39,635 bases of DNA, taken from positions 1 to 39,635 of the forward strand of contig CANHWU010000008.1 of assembly GCA_947464415.1 (NCBI GenBank), written 5' to 3'. This DNA comes from Flavobacteriales bacterium (GTDB lineage Bacteria; Bacteroidota; Bacteroidia; Flavobacteriales_D; Sanyastnellaceae). Positions 8,539 to 16,817 of the stretch are shown here, in pieces (positions within the stretch are counted from its first letter, which is position 1; each line of letters starts with the position of its first letter). A program made the translations under genes and the position numbers. Under the pieces are notes generated by a model. The model searched no databases. It was not told the DNA's origin and was given only the letters and a program-made list of their open reading frames with translations.

Positions 8539-11315
8539 TCATCGTCCTGACATATTGTGCAGGCTTCGCTCAAAACGAACTCACCTCATGGGTCAATCCC
8601 TTCATCGGCACTGGAGGACACGGACACACCTATCCCGGGGCTACAGTTCCCTTTGGCTTGGTGCAACTTTCTCCTGACACCCGCATCGATGGCTGGGATG
8701 GATGTGGAGGATATCACTATTCAGATAACCTCCTTTACGGTTTCTCTCACACGCATTTGCAAGGAACAGGAGTAAGTGATTATGGCGACATTCTCTTTAC
8801 TCCGAGCAATGGCCACACCAAGAAGCAACAACATTGGCTTGATGCCGCGGCTCAAAACTTTGACCATGCCAGTGAAAAAGCAAGTCCAGGATTTTATTCC
8901 GTTGTACTTCCAGACAACCAAATCCAAGTTTCATTAACGGCCACTCCCCATTGCGGCATCCACCAATACCAATTTGCCAAAGGAGATACCGCCATGCTTT
9001 TCATCAACATGGCCTATCGCGATGAGTTACTTTATTATGATTTACAAACCATTGGGGATACCGTAGTCTATGGCTATCGTGTATCCAAGGGATGGGCAGA
9101 AAAACAATCGATTTTCTTTTACGCTGTTTTCAGTCATCCTATCGTCGGGCTAGATCAACTCAGTGAAATGAGCCATACAGAGTCCAACGGTCAGCGTCAA
9201 GACATCATTGAAATGATTCAAACTTTTCGTTTGAGTTTTGGACAGGTAGAAAACCTAACCATCCGAGTAGGACTCAGCGGCACCGATGTGGAAGGAGCCA
9301 AGAAAAACCTTTATGCCGAAGCGCCACATTTCAATTTTGAGCGCTATCGCCAGCAAGCTCAAGATACCTGGAATACCGTTCTTCAGAAAGCCACTTATCC
9401 TGACGGCGCTCCTAAAGACAAAAATGCCATCACCAATTATTACAGCGCCTTGTACCATTGCTACACCGCTCCCAACATCTGGAGTGATGTGGATGGAAGA
9501 TATATGGGGGAAGATTTAAAAATTCATACCGCCAAAGATTTTAAACGCTATACCATTTTTTCTCTGTGGGATACATTCCGAGCCTTGCATCCTTTGATGA
9601 CACAATTGGAACCCGAAGTAACATTGGATTTCATCAAAACCTTCCTCACCATTTATCAAGAAAGAAAAGAACTCCCCGTTTGGGAATTGGCCGCCAACGA
9701 GACCTATTGCATGATCGGCTATCACAGTGTACCCGTTATATTGGAAGCTTACGTCAATGGCATTACACAATTTGACACAGAGCTTGCCTTGAAGGCCATG
9801 ATCGATGCCAGCAATGGTCCCGAGCCAGAGAAGAAAAGATATGTGCAAAGCGGCTATGTTCCTGCCGATGAATTCAGTGAATCGGTTTCTAAAACTTTAG
9901 AATACGCTTATGATGATGCGTGTATCGCGGAGTTTGAGCGTTTGTTGCATGGTAAGAATACTGTGATTTATAAAGAGTACATTCGTCGTGCACAAAATTG
10001 GAAAAACGTCTTTGATCCAGAGACACATTTTATGCGCGCCCGCAGGAATGGAGGATTTATCGCTCCCTTTGATCCTTACCAAGTAGATTTCAACTATACA
10101 GAAGCCAATGCTTATCAATACTCTTTATTTGTACCACAAGATTTTAAAACACTGGTTGAGTGGCATGGCGGAGAAAATGGATTTTATGATTTTCTGCATA
10201 ATTTATTCAATGCTAAAAATCAAACGACTGGAAGAGAGCAAGCGGATATCACAGGCTTGATTGGCCAATACGCGCATGGCAATGAGCCCTCTCATCATTT
10301 TGCCTACTTGCACGTCTTAGCGGGAGAAACAGGGCAAAAAGAAGGCAAGAAAATCATTGAAAAAATCATTAAAGAGTTGTATCAAAACTCACCGGATGGT
10401 TTGTGTGGCAATGAGGATTGCGGTCAAATGTCCGCGTGGTTGGTTTGTGCGGTGAATGGCATTTACAAATGTGCTCCTGGTTTGGAAAAAAATTGGCTAT
10501 CGTTTTCCAAAAATAAAGTAACGAGAAAAGGTTCTCTGCATTCTACGCCCATCCAACTATCAACATCCACCATCATTGAAGAGGAGCTGATTGTACCCGT
10601 TCCCATCATTACGGGCCCTTCCATCAGCTTTGTAGATTCAGCGGTCATCACTATCCAATGCGCTACTCCTGTTCAAAGTATCAAAGTATCGCTGATTGAA
10701 GAGGGGAAACCCATTCAGACCTTTAACTATTATCAACCCTTTACCATTTACAATGCGTGTAAAATCATTTGTGTTGCTTTTGGAGACAACGATAAAAAAA
10801 GCCAAAACAGTGTTGCCATATACAACAAACGAGATGCGAATAAATCCATTGTTTCCATTGGTGATTATGACAACCAATATACGGGTGGAGGAAGAGAAGC
10901 CTTGATTGATGGAGCCAAAGGCGGTAAAGATTTCCGCACTGGCGGGTGGCAAGGATATTATGGAAAAAATTTGGAGGTCGCCATTGATTTGGGGAAACCT
11001 ACTGTTATCCAACAAATCAGCATTGGTGTGCTCCAAGATATCAAATCATGGATTTGGTATCCAAAATTGGTTGAAGCCTTTGGACAAAATGCCAATGGGG
11101 ATTGGGTGAAATTGGGACAAGTGGAGTGCACAGATCAGATCCAAGTATATGGCAACATGACCAAAGAATTGAGCATTGATCTTTTTCAATTCAAAGCCAT
11201 CACCTATCAGAAAATCAAATTGGTTGGGCATTCAGCTTTTGAGACGATTCCCGATTGGCACTTGGGAAAAGGAGGCAAAGTTTGGATTTTTGCGGATGAA
11301 ATCACGGTAAAGTAA
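8514..11315 (+). CDS. GH92 family alpha-1,2-mannosidase-like glycosidase
   Basis: Signal peptide (MRKTTLTLIIVLTYCAGFAQ), then the GH92 N-terminal hallmark VNPFIGTGGHGHTYPGATVP. Further hallmarks are NETYCMIGYHSVPVI, whose Glu matches the proposed general acid, GNEPSHHFAYL, and GNEDCGQMSAW. GH92 enzymes are calcium-dependent exo-alpha-mannosidases acting on glycans, and this one should work outside the cytoplasm. The last ~270 residues add a chitobiase/hexosaminidase-type Fn3-like domain and a discoidin-like domain (GWQGYYGKNLEVAIDLGKP), usual for carbohydrate or surface binding. The ATG at 8514 is preferred over TTG 8505. The stop overlaps the aminotransferase start (TAATG). Total length from this start is 933 residues. 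Confidence 0.9.
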   Translation: MRKTTLTLIIVLTYCAGFAQNELTSWVNPFIGTGGHGHTYPGATVPFGLVQLSPDTRIDGWDGCGGYHYSDNLLYGFSHTHLQGTGVSDYGDILFTPSNGHTKKQQHWLDAAAQNFDHASEKASPGFYSVVLPDNQIQVSLTATPHCGIHQYQFAKGDTAMLFINMAYRDELLYYDLQTIGDTVVYGYRVSKGWAEKQSIFFYAVFSHPIVGLDQLSEMSHTESNGQRQDIIEMIQTFRLSFGQVENLTIRVGLSGTDVEGAKKNLYAEAPHFNFERYRQQAQDTWNTVLQKATYPDGAPKDKNAITNYYSALYHCYTAPNIWSDVDGRYMGEDLKIHTAKDFKRYTIFSLWDTFRALHPLMTQLEPEVTLDFIKTFLTIYQERKELPVWELAANETYCMIGYHSVPVILEAYVNGITQFDTELALKAMIDASNGPEPEKKRYVQSGYVPADEFSESVSKTLEYAYDDACIAEFERLLHGKNTVIYKEYIRRAQNWKNVFDPETHFMRARRNGGFIAPFDPYQVDFNYTEANAYQYSLFVPQDFKTLVEWHGGENGFYDFLHNLFNAKNQTTGREQADITGLIGQYAHGNEPSHHFAYLHVLAGETGQKEGKKIIEKIIKELYQNSPDGLCGNEDCGQMSAWLVCAVNGIYKCAPGLEKNWLSFSKNKVTRKGSLHSTPIQLSTSTIIEEELIVPVPIITGPSISFVDSAVITIQCATPVQSIKVSLIEEGKPIQTFNYYQPFTIYNACKIICVAFGDNDKKSQNSVAIYNKRDANKSIVSIGDYDNQYTGGGREALIDGAKGGKDFRTGGWQGYYGKNLEVAIDLGKPTVIQQISIGVLQDIKSWIWYPKLVEAFGQNANGDWVKLGQVECTDQIQVYGNMTKELSIDLFQFKAITYQKIKLVGHSAFETIPDWHLGKGGKVWIFADEITVK

Positions 11316-12499
11316 TGTCATCAGAATTGTTTTTCGAGAAACATTTAGCGCAAACCACGCCCTTCCCTTTGGGCATGGAAATCAGCCATGCACAAGGCAT
11401 TTATCTCTACGGCCCCAATGGTGAACGCTACATTGATTTCATTTCAGGGATTGGCGTGAGCAATTTGGGACATGGTCAACCCACTATCATAGCTGCCATT
11501 CAAGAACAAGTGGCCAAACATTTACATGTCATGGTGTACGGAGAGTTTGTGCAATCGGCACAAACCCAAGCCGCGGCAAAACTAACGGCCCTTCTCCCCT
11601 CTTCTCTGGATTGCTGTTATTTCGTCAACAGCGGAGCTGAAGCCATCGAAGCGGCCATGAAATTGGTAAAAAGAACCACCGGACGATATCAAATACTGAG
11701 CTTTGAAGGCGCCTACCATGGCAATACGCAAGGCGCTATGTCGGTGAGTTTTAATGAGAAAAAAAAATCGGCTTTTCGACCCCTATTACCATGTATTTCC
11801 TTTTTGCGACTGAATCATTGGGAGGATTTAGAAAAAATCAATCATCACACCGCAGGTGTTTTCTTAGAGACCATTCAAGGAGATGCAGGCATTCGCATTC
11901 CTAATCCTTTTTTCATGAAAGCGCTGCGTGACCGATGTACCGCCACAGGGGCGATGTTGGTGCTGGATGAGATTCAATGTGGGATGGGAAGAACAGGAAA
12001 GCTATTTGCCTTTGAACATTATGATATTGTGCCCGATGTTTTGGTGTTGGGCAAAGCGCTGGGAGGAGGGATGCCCATTGGAGCCGTTGTCTCCTCTACT
12101 GCCAACATGCGTCATTTGAGTCACTCCCCTCTTTTAGGACACATCAGCACTTTCGCCGGGCATCCCGTTGCCTGCGCAGCAGCGGCAGCGGCGTTGGACT
12201 TGTATGGTTCAGTAGATTGGACCAAAATTGAAGAAAAAGGACAACACATTTACCACCGACTTTCCTCGTATTCTTGTGTGCAAGAGATTCGTTTTAAAGG
12301 ACTGTACTTTGCCATTGATTTGATAGATGAAAACATGGTACAACGAGTGGTGGAGAGATGCATGCAAAAAGGGTTGATCACCTTTTGGTTTTTGAGCTGT
12401 CCTTGGTCGTTTCGAATTGCCCCACCGATAGTAATCTCAGATGAAGAGCTCTCGGCCTGCTTGAATATTTTATCGGACGCCTTGGCTGCGGAATGTTGA
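11315..12499 (+). CDS. Class III PLP-dependent aminotransferase
   Basis: The 394-residue fold type I enzyme carries the class III landmarks NSGAEAIEAAMKLVK, SFEGAYHGNTQGAMS, VLDEIQCGMGRTG and LVLGKALGGGMPIGA, whose Lys (~247) should form the Schiff base with PLP. The closest known groups are acetylornithine, ornithine and 4-aminobutyrate aminotransferases. The substrate cannot be assigned here. It starts one base inside the GH92 stop codon, so it is probably the last gene of that four-gene unit although it lacks an obvious functional link. An in-frame run of nine A's (11759-11767) encodes the EKKK segment without disrupting the gene. Confidence 0.9.
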   Translation: MSSELFFEKHLAQTTPFPLGMEISHAQGIYLYGPNGERYIDFISGIGVSNLGHGQPTIIAAIQEQVAKHLHVMVYGEFVQSAQTQAAAKLTALLPSSLDCCYFVNSGAEAIEAAMKLVKRTTGRYQILSFEGAYHGNTQGAMSVSFNEKKKSAFRPLLPCISFLRLNHWEDLEKINHHTAGVFLETIQGDAGIRIPNPFFMKALRDRCTATGAMLVLDEIQCGMGRTGKLFAFEHYDIVPDVLVLGKALGGGMPIGAVVSSTANMRHLSHSPLLGHISTFAGHPVACAAAAAALDLYGSVDWTKIEEKGQHIYHRLSSYSCVQEIRFKGLYFAIDLIDENMVQRVVERCMQKGLITFWFLSCPWSFRIAPPIVISDEELSACLNILSDALAAEC

Positions 12500-12552
12500 A
12501 TTTTTGTGCATCGTTTTGATAAAAAAAAATCATAAATCCTATTGGGTCTTTG

Positions 12553-12560
12553 TAGTTTCG
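12553..12560 (+). promoter_or_regulatory. -7 promoter box of the DUF3127-WYL unit
   Basis: TAGTTTCG matches TAnnTTTG at seven of eight positions and lies 16 nt before the ATG at 12577, in the gap after the aminotransferase. Confidence 0.55.
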
Positions 12561-12576
12561 TGAAAAGAATGAGACA

Positions 12577-12960
12577 ATGGAAATTTCAGGAAAACTTAAA
12601 TTGATTTTAGCAGAAGAAACCTTTGCCAGCGGCTTCAACAAGCGATCCTTTGTGATCGCTATTGAGGATCGTTATCCTTATGACGTATGCTTCGACTTAT
12701 TAAAAGAAAAAGTAGCCATGATTGATAATTTTCAAATCGGCGAAAATTTGAAAGTAAGTTTTGATGTAAAGTCGAGAGAATACAACGGCAAGTGGTTCAC
12801 CGGATGTACTGCATGGAAAATAGATCGTGCAGGGGGCAGTGTGGACAGTGGCTCCAACGGCGGTGGTTATCAACAAGCGGGACCACCCCCTATTAGCGCA
12901 GGTGACATCGATCGCATGAGCGGACCTGCCGATGAGGACAAAGACGATTTACCTTTCTAA
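12577..12960 (+). CDS. DUF3127 OB-fold protein with SSB-like acidic tail
   Basis: The 127-residue protein has an N-terminal OB-fold-like part (MEISGKLKLILAEETF, then LKVSFDVKSREYNGKWFTGC) that matches the DUF3127 pattern, widespread in Bacteroidota and without a settled function. After a Gly/Ser/Pro-rich linker it ends in EDKDDLPF. This resembles the C-terminal tip of single-stranded DNA-binding protein (acidic run plus PF), which recruits DNA repair enzymes. A single-stranded nucleic-acid binding role is inference. It is followed after 12 nt by a WYL regulator. Confidence 0.85.
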   Translation: MEISGKLKLILAEETFASGFNKRSFVIAIEDRYPYDVCFDLLKEKVAMIDNFQIGENLKVSFDVKSREYNGKWFTGCTAWKIDRAGGSVDSGSNGGGYQQAGPPPISAGDIDRMSGPADEDKDDLPF

Positions 12961-12972
12961 TTCCCGCCCAAT

Positions 12973-14001
12973 ATGCCCATTAACAAATACGCTTTGATGC
13001 GCTACCGCATCATCGATCGTTGCCTCACGAATTCTGCTCGCCCCTTCCCTTCCCGTGAAGACTTGCGCGCGGCATGTGAGGAACAGCTCTATGGGCTTGG
13101 CTCTGGTATCATTTCTCTCAGCACCATTGACAAGGATATCGCTTCTATGAAAAACGAAGGCGATTTGGGCTATTACGCGCCTATTGCCTATGACCGAGCA
13201 AGAAAGGGATATTATTATGCTGATGAAAATTATACCATCAGCGAGATGAGTTTAGGAGAGGATGAGCTCAGCTCCATCAGATTTGCCGCTGCCATTTTGG
13301 ATCAATTTCGAAATGTGCCTATTCTCAATACCTATGGTCATGCCATCGATAAAATTGTCAGCCGATTGAGCATGGCGCAGGAAGATGATGAGCAAATCAA
13401 CCAGTACATTCAGTTTGAACAAAATGTGGTGTCCAAAGGCATTGAGCGGTTGGCTCCTCTATTAAAAGCCATCAAAGAAAGGAAGCTCGTTTATTTGGAT
13501 TACCAAAGTTTCAGAGAGAATAAAGTTAAAAACTACGAAGTTCATCCGAAGCTACTCAAAGAATACGACGATCGTTGGTACCTCATCGGCTATGTACCCG
13601 ATCGCAAAGCGCATTTGACTTTTGGATTAGAGCGCATTGTGGACGCGATATTCAGTGAATCCCATTATCAAAACACCCTACCCTTTGACGCCTTGGCCTT
13701 TTTTCAATACAGCATTGGCATTACCGAAACCAAAGCCAAAGCCAAGCCGGAGAAAATTGTTTTCAGAATTAAAACGATCCCCGGCCGACTGGTCAAGACG
13801 CAGCCCCTGCATTCCTCTCAACAAGTTACCAAAGAAAACGACGAGTTCATCGAGTTTCAATTGAACGTCTATCCCTCGCCAGAACTTTTCGCTAAACTGA
13901 TGTCCTTCGGAGCGGATTTAGAAATCATCAGTCCCGAAAAGATCAGACTTCGTTTTAAAGAGAACTTGTTACAGGCGCTCGCGCAATATCCTCATCCCTG
14001 A
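12973..14001 (+). CDS. WYL-domain transcriptional regulator
   Basis: The protein has 342 residues with an N-terminal helix-turn-helix region (MRYRIIDRCLTN, then LSTIDKDIASMKNEG) and a central WYL domain. The namesake residues lie in DDRWYLIGYVPDRK (~200-208), and a WCX-like C-terminal region includes IVFRIKTIPGRLVKTQP. WYL regulators bind DNA through the HTH and sense ligands, often single-stranded nucleic acid, through the WYL domain; several govern DNA-damage or phage-defence genes. It is 12 nt downstream of the DUF3127 gene and probably co-transcribed. Its targets are unknown. Confidence 0.88.
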   Translation: MPINKYALMRYRIIDRCLTNSARPFPSREDLRAACEEQLYGLGSGIISLSTIDKDIASMKNEGDLGYYAPIAYDRARKGYYYADENYTISEMSLGEDELSSIRFAAAILDQFRNVPILNTYGHAIDKIVSRLSMAQEDDEQINQYIQFEQNVVSKGIERLAPLLKAIKERKLVYLDYQSFRENKVKNYEVHPKLLKEYDDRWYLIGYVPDRKAHLTFGLERIVDAIFSESHYQNTLPFDALAFFQYSIGITETKAKAKPEKIVFRIKTIPGRLVKTQPLHSSQQVTKENDEFIEFQLNVYPSPELFAKLMSFGADLEIISPEKIRLRFKENLLQALAQYPHP

Positions 14002-14037
14002 GTAACTCTGGTCACCGTGGTTTGCTTCATCCAACCT

Positions 14038-14045
14038 TAATTTTG
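14038..14045 (+). promoter_or_regulatory. -7 promoter box of rhodanese-thioredoxin gene
   Basis: TAATTTTG matches TAnnTTTG and lies 14 nt before the ATG at 14060. A TTTG occurs at 14021, but the 13-nt spacing is shorter than the consensus. Confidence 0.55.
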
Positions 14046-14059
14046 CTAAAACAAAGTAT

Positions 14060-14776
14060 ATGAAAATTTATCTTTCTTCTTTATTGATAGCCACGATGCT
14101 ATTCTTCTCGTGTCAGTCATCCAACAGTCAAACTGAAAACGGTAGTCCCACTATCGTCGATGCCAAGACCTTTGCTGACCTATTAAAAACTAAATCGGAT
14201 GCCCAAATAGTAGATGTAAGAACACCGGGAGAATTTAGCGGTGGATACATTGCAGGAGCCATGAATCTTGATTACAACGGCGATGACTATGCCCGACAAG
14301 TAGCCTCTTTGGATAAATCAAAAACGGTGTTGATCTATTGTTTATCAGGAGGGCGAAGTGGTTCTGCGGCCAAGGAAATGAGAAAAAATGGGTTTAAAGA
14401 AGTGATAGAACTGCAAGGTGGCACATTGGCATGGAGCAAGGCTGGAATGGCTTTAGAGGGTGGGAAGGCAAAGCAGCCAGGCATCGATTTGAAAACATTT
14501 CAACAGTCCATACAGACCAATGAAACACATCTAGTAGATTTCTATGCTCCGTGGTGTGCTCCCTGCAAAAAAATGAAGCCGATGCTCGACGAAATAGAGA
14601 AAGAATATGCGGGAAAAGTTATTGTCCACAGAATCAATGTCGATGAAAATCAGGAACTCGCGAAAGCCATGAATGTCGAGATACTGCCTACTTTGAAAAT
14701 TTTCAAAGGCGGATCTGAAATTTGGACGCAAAAAGGAGTAGTGGAAAAATCAGAGATTATCAAAGGATTGCAATAA
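14060..14776 (+). CDS. Lipoprotein with rhodanese and thioredoxin domains
   Basis: The 238-residue protein has a lipoprotein signal (IATMLFFSC). A rhodanese domain (~30-130) with VDVRTPGEFSGGYIAGAMNLD and the active-site loop CLSGGRSG follows. The C-terminal thioredoxin domain (~140-238) has WCAPC and the cis-Pro segment VEILPTLKIFKGG. Rhodaneses transfer sulfane sulfur through a persulfidated Cys, and the thioredoxin domain may regenerate it or act on periplasmic disulfides. This two-domain lipoprotein arrangement is common in Bacteroidota. The next gene has its own promoter-like box. Confidence 0.9.
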   Translation: MKIYLSSLLIATMLFFSCQSSNSQTENGSPTIVDAKTFADLLKTKSDAQIVDVRTPGEFSGGYIAGAMNLDYNGDDYARQVASLDKSKTVLIYCLSGGRSGSAAKEMRKNGFKEVIELQGGTLAWSKAGMALEGGKAKQPGIDLKTFQQSIQTNETHLVDFYAPWCAPCKKMKPMLDEIEKEYAGKVIVHRINVDENQELAKAMNVEILPTLKIFKGGSEIWTQKGVVEKSEIIKGLQ

Positions 14777-14785
14777 TCCCATTTG

Positions 14786-14793
14786 TATCTTCG
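14786..14793 (+). promoter_or_regulatory. -7 promoter box of the GT2 gene
   Basis: TATCTTCG ends 4 nt before the ATG at 14798, which predicts a leaderless transcript and argues against the TTG start at 14783 in the ORF track. Confidence 0.6.
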
Positions 14794-14797
14794 GCCC

Positions 14798-15670
14798 ATG
14801 AGGGTTTCGGGCTTTACCTTTATTCGCAACGCTATTCATTATGATTATCCCATAGTGGAGGCCATACATTCTATTCTACCCTTGTGCGATGAAGTGGTTG
14901 TGGCGGTGGGCAACTCCACCGATGGTACTTTAGCGTTGATTCAAGCCATAAACGATCCCAAAATCAAAATCATAGAGACCCTTTGGGATGATTCTTTAAG
15001 AGAGGGGGGAAGAGTTCTGGCGGTGGAAACTGACAAAGCCCTTGCGGCAGTTGATCCCCAAAGTGATTGGTGCATTTATATTCAAGGCGATGAGGTATTG
15101 CATGAAGAAGGATATGATACAATAAAAGCGGCCATGCTTTCCTATCAGCATAACCCAGAAATAGATGGATTACTTTTGAAATATCGGCATTTCTATGGAT
15201 CCTACGACTACATTGGAACTAGCGCAAAATGGTATAAAAATGAGATCCGAATCGTGAAAAACCGGAAGGATATTTTCTCCTTTGGTGATGCGCAAGGCTT
15301 CAGAAAAAAAAATAATCAAAAATTAAGTGTAAGAAAACTCGATGCCTATATGCATCATTATGGATGGGTGAAAGATCCGAGAGCCATGCAGAAAAAGCAA
15401 GAGGACTTTAATAAGCTTTGGCATAATGATGAATGGGTCCGACAACACGTCATTCCGGCGGAAGAGTTTGATTATGGGCGAGAGGTGAGTGAACTCAGGC
15501 TATTTACGGATACTCACCCTGTTGTGATGCAAAGAAGAATTACCCAAAAAAACTGGAGATTCGAAACGGATATTTCCATGAGTCGTTCCACCATTAAAGA
15601 CAAAGTAAAAAACTTCCTTTATTATCGTCTTGGTATCGAACTTGGTTATAAAAATTATATCTTGAAATAA
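14798..15670 (+). CDS. Family 2-like glycosyltransferase
   Basis: The 290-residue cytoplasmic protein has the GT-A start of a family 2 transferase: GFTFIRNAIHYDYPIVEAI and DEVVVAVGNSTDGTL, then DWCIYIQGDEVLHEEGY, in which the DxD-like metal site reads QGDEV. These enzymes transfer sugars from nucleotide donors to glycans or lipids. Donor and acceptor are unknown. The ATG at 14798 begins exactly at the domain (MRVSGFTF). An in-frame A9 run (15304-15312) encodes KKN. No other polysaccharide genes are nearby, so this is a lone transferase. It is convergent with trxA. Confidence 0.85.
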   Translation: MRVSGFTFIRNAIHYDYPIVEAIHSILPLCDEVVVAVGNSTDGTLALIQAINDPKIKIIETLWDDSLREGGRVLAVETDKALAAVDPQSDWCIYIQGDEVLHEEGYDTIKAAMLSYQHNPEIDGLLLKYRHFYGSYDYIGTSAKWYKNEIRIVKNRKDIFSFGDAQGFRKKNNQKLSVRKLDAYMHHYGWVKDPRAMQKKQEDFNKLWHNDEWVRQHVIPAEEFDYGREVSELRLFTDTHPVVMQRRITQKNWRFETDISMSRSTIKDKVKNFLYYRLGIELGYKNYILK

Positions 15671-15672
15671 AA

Positions 15673-15702
15673 AAAGGCCACTCATTTTCATAAGTAGCCT
15701 TT
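15673..15702. terminator. Bidirectional terminator between GT2 gene and trxA
   Basis: AAAGGC-C-ACT pairs with AGT-A-GCCTTT around a 10-nt loop, with one internal mismatch. A and T tracts flank both sides between two convergent stop codons. Confidence 0.65.
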
Positions 15703-15719
15703 CTCATACAATCAATGAA

Positions 15720-16034
15720 TTACAATGCGTGGTCTAACTTCTCGGTTAAGACATTTTTAGGAACCGCTCCAACACTTTTATCAACCACTTCACCATTTTT
15801 CAAAAAAACGATGGTAGGTATATTCCTGATTCCAAATTTCATCGAGACCTCCGGATTCAAATCCACATTCACTTTACCTACAATTGCTCTACCCTCATAC
15901 TCCTTTGCAATCTCTTCAACAATGGGAGTAACCATTCTGCAGGGACCACACCATTCTGCCCAAAAATCGATCAAAACAGGTTTGTCGGTGCTGGTAATTT
16001 CTGCAAAATTGGTGTCTGTAATTTCTAGTGCCAT
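15720..16034 (-). CDS. trxA: Thioredoxin
   Basis: A classical thioredoxin of 104 residues with the active site WAEWCGPCRM, the conserved KVNVDLNPE segment and the cis-Pro loop IRNIPTIVFLKNGE. It reduces cytoplasmic protein disulfides and is recharged by thioredoxin reductase, which is not in the window. There is no signal peptide. A TATCTTTG box leaves a 31-nt leader. This is the third thioredoxin-fold protein in the window and the only plain cytoplasmic one. Confidence 0.96.
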   Translation of the reverse strand: MALEITDTNFAEITSTDKPVLIDFWAEWCGPCRMVTPIVEEIAKEYEGRAIVGKVNVDLNPEVSMKFGIRNIPTIVFLKNGEVVDKSVGAVPKNVLTEKLDHAL

Positions 16035-16065
16035 TTTATTCAGTTTTTAATTTCTAAACAGGCGT

Positions 16066-16073
16066 CAAAGATA
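16066..16073 (-). promoter_or_regulatory. -7 promoter box of trxA
   Basis: TATCTTTG on the minus strand is an exact consensus match, 31 nt before the trxA ATG, in the gap after the PAP2 gene. Confidence 0.75.
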
Positions 16074-16178
16074 CACAATTTTAACTTGAATCACCCAATT
16101 GTTGAAAAACACTTATGGATAATGAAATAAGCCCTTAAATTTAGCCTTTGCCCATAATAATGTTGATATTGAAGAAAC

Positions 16179-16817
16179 TCAGCCGTTTTTCCGCAAATAC
16201 AATCCTTGTGTCAACTTCCAGGAAATCAAAGAAGAAGCAGTGCCCACTATTGCCCCCATCACAATATCTGAAGGATAATGTACACCCATCACCAACCTTG
16301 AAACCGCAATGCTCGTTGCGTAGGTATAGGCAGGTACTGTCACCCACCATGGCGATTTCCCGTAATGAAAATGCGCATACAATACCATAGAGGTGGCCCA
16401 ATTGAAGGCTGAAGAGGCATGTCCGCTCGGAAAAGAAAAGTCTTTCGGCCTATAGCTGGGATCAATCCGCGCAGGATCATCCGTAAAAGGGCGTGGACGC
16501 TGAACCAGTTTTTTGGCAGAAAAAGTGACGGCATAATTCAATGCCATACCTGCTACCAAGCCCCCCATCTCGTAACCCAATTTGTTCCATTTCTTGTCTT
16601 TATTCTCAAAAATTGGAGTGGCCATAACCCATGCAGATGACAAAACAGATCCGTATATAACACTATTGGAATAAGGTTGAATCCAATTGTTTTGCGACCA
16701 TTTCGGGGAGTTCATGCGGTCAACGAAACTCAATTCCCATTCGTGAAATCGCTGTCCACTCATGCTGAAATTACCTAGCAGTATTCCACACAGTACAATA
16801 AAAATCTTTTTATACAT
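16179..16817 (-). CDS. PAP2-family phosphatase
   Basis: The 212-residue protein has all three motifs of the PAP2/acid phosphatase superfamily: KKLVQRPRP (KxxxxxxRP type), PSGHAS and SRLVMGVHYPSD. It begins with a signal peptide (KIFIVLCGILLGNFSMSG) and contains several hydrophobic segments. Such enzymes remove phosphate from lipid phosphates such as phosphatidate or undecaprenyl pyrophosphate at the membrane. The substrate is not determined. Its start overlaps the end of the metallophosphoesterase gene by eight bases, so the two phosphatases are probably expressed together. Confidence 0.9.
   Translation of the reverse strand: MYKKIFIVLCGILLGNFSMSGQRFHEWELSFVDRMNSPKWSQNNWIQPYSNSVIYGSVLSSAWVMATPIFENKDKKWNKLGYEMGGLVAGMALNYAVTFSAKKLVQRPRPFTDDPARIDPSYRPKDFSFPSGHASSAFNWATSMVLYAHFHYGKSPWWVTVPAYTYATSIAVSRLVMGVHYPSDIVMGAIVGTASSLISWKLTQGLYLRKNG

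Noticed and set aside
11759-11767. A9 run in the aminotransferase gene as a second slippage site
   Set aside because: The frame continues normally through it and no stop or alternative frame product lies at the run; it is listed only as a comparison for the dnaX run.
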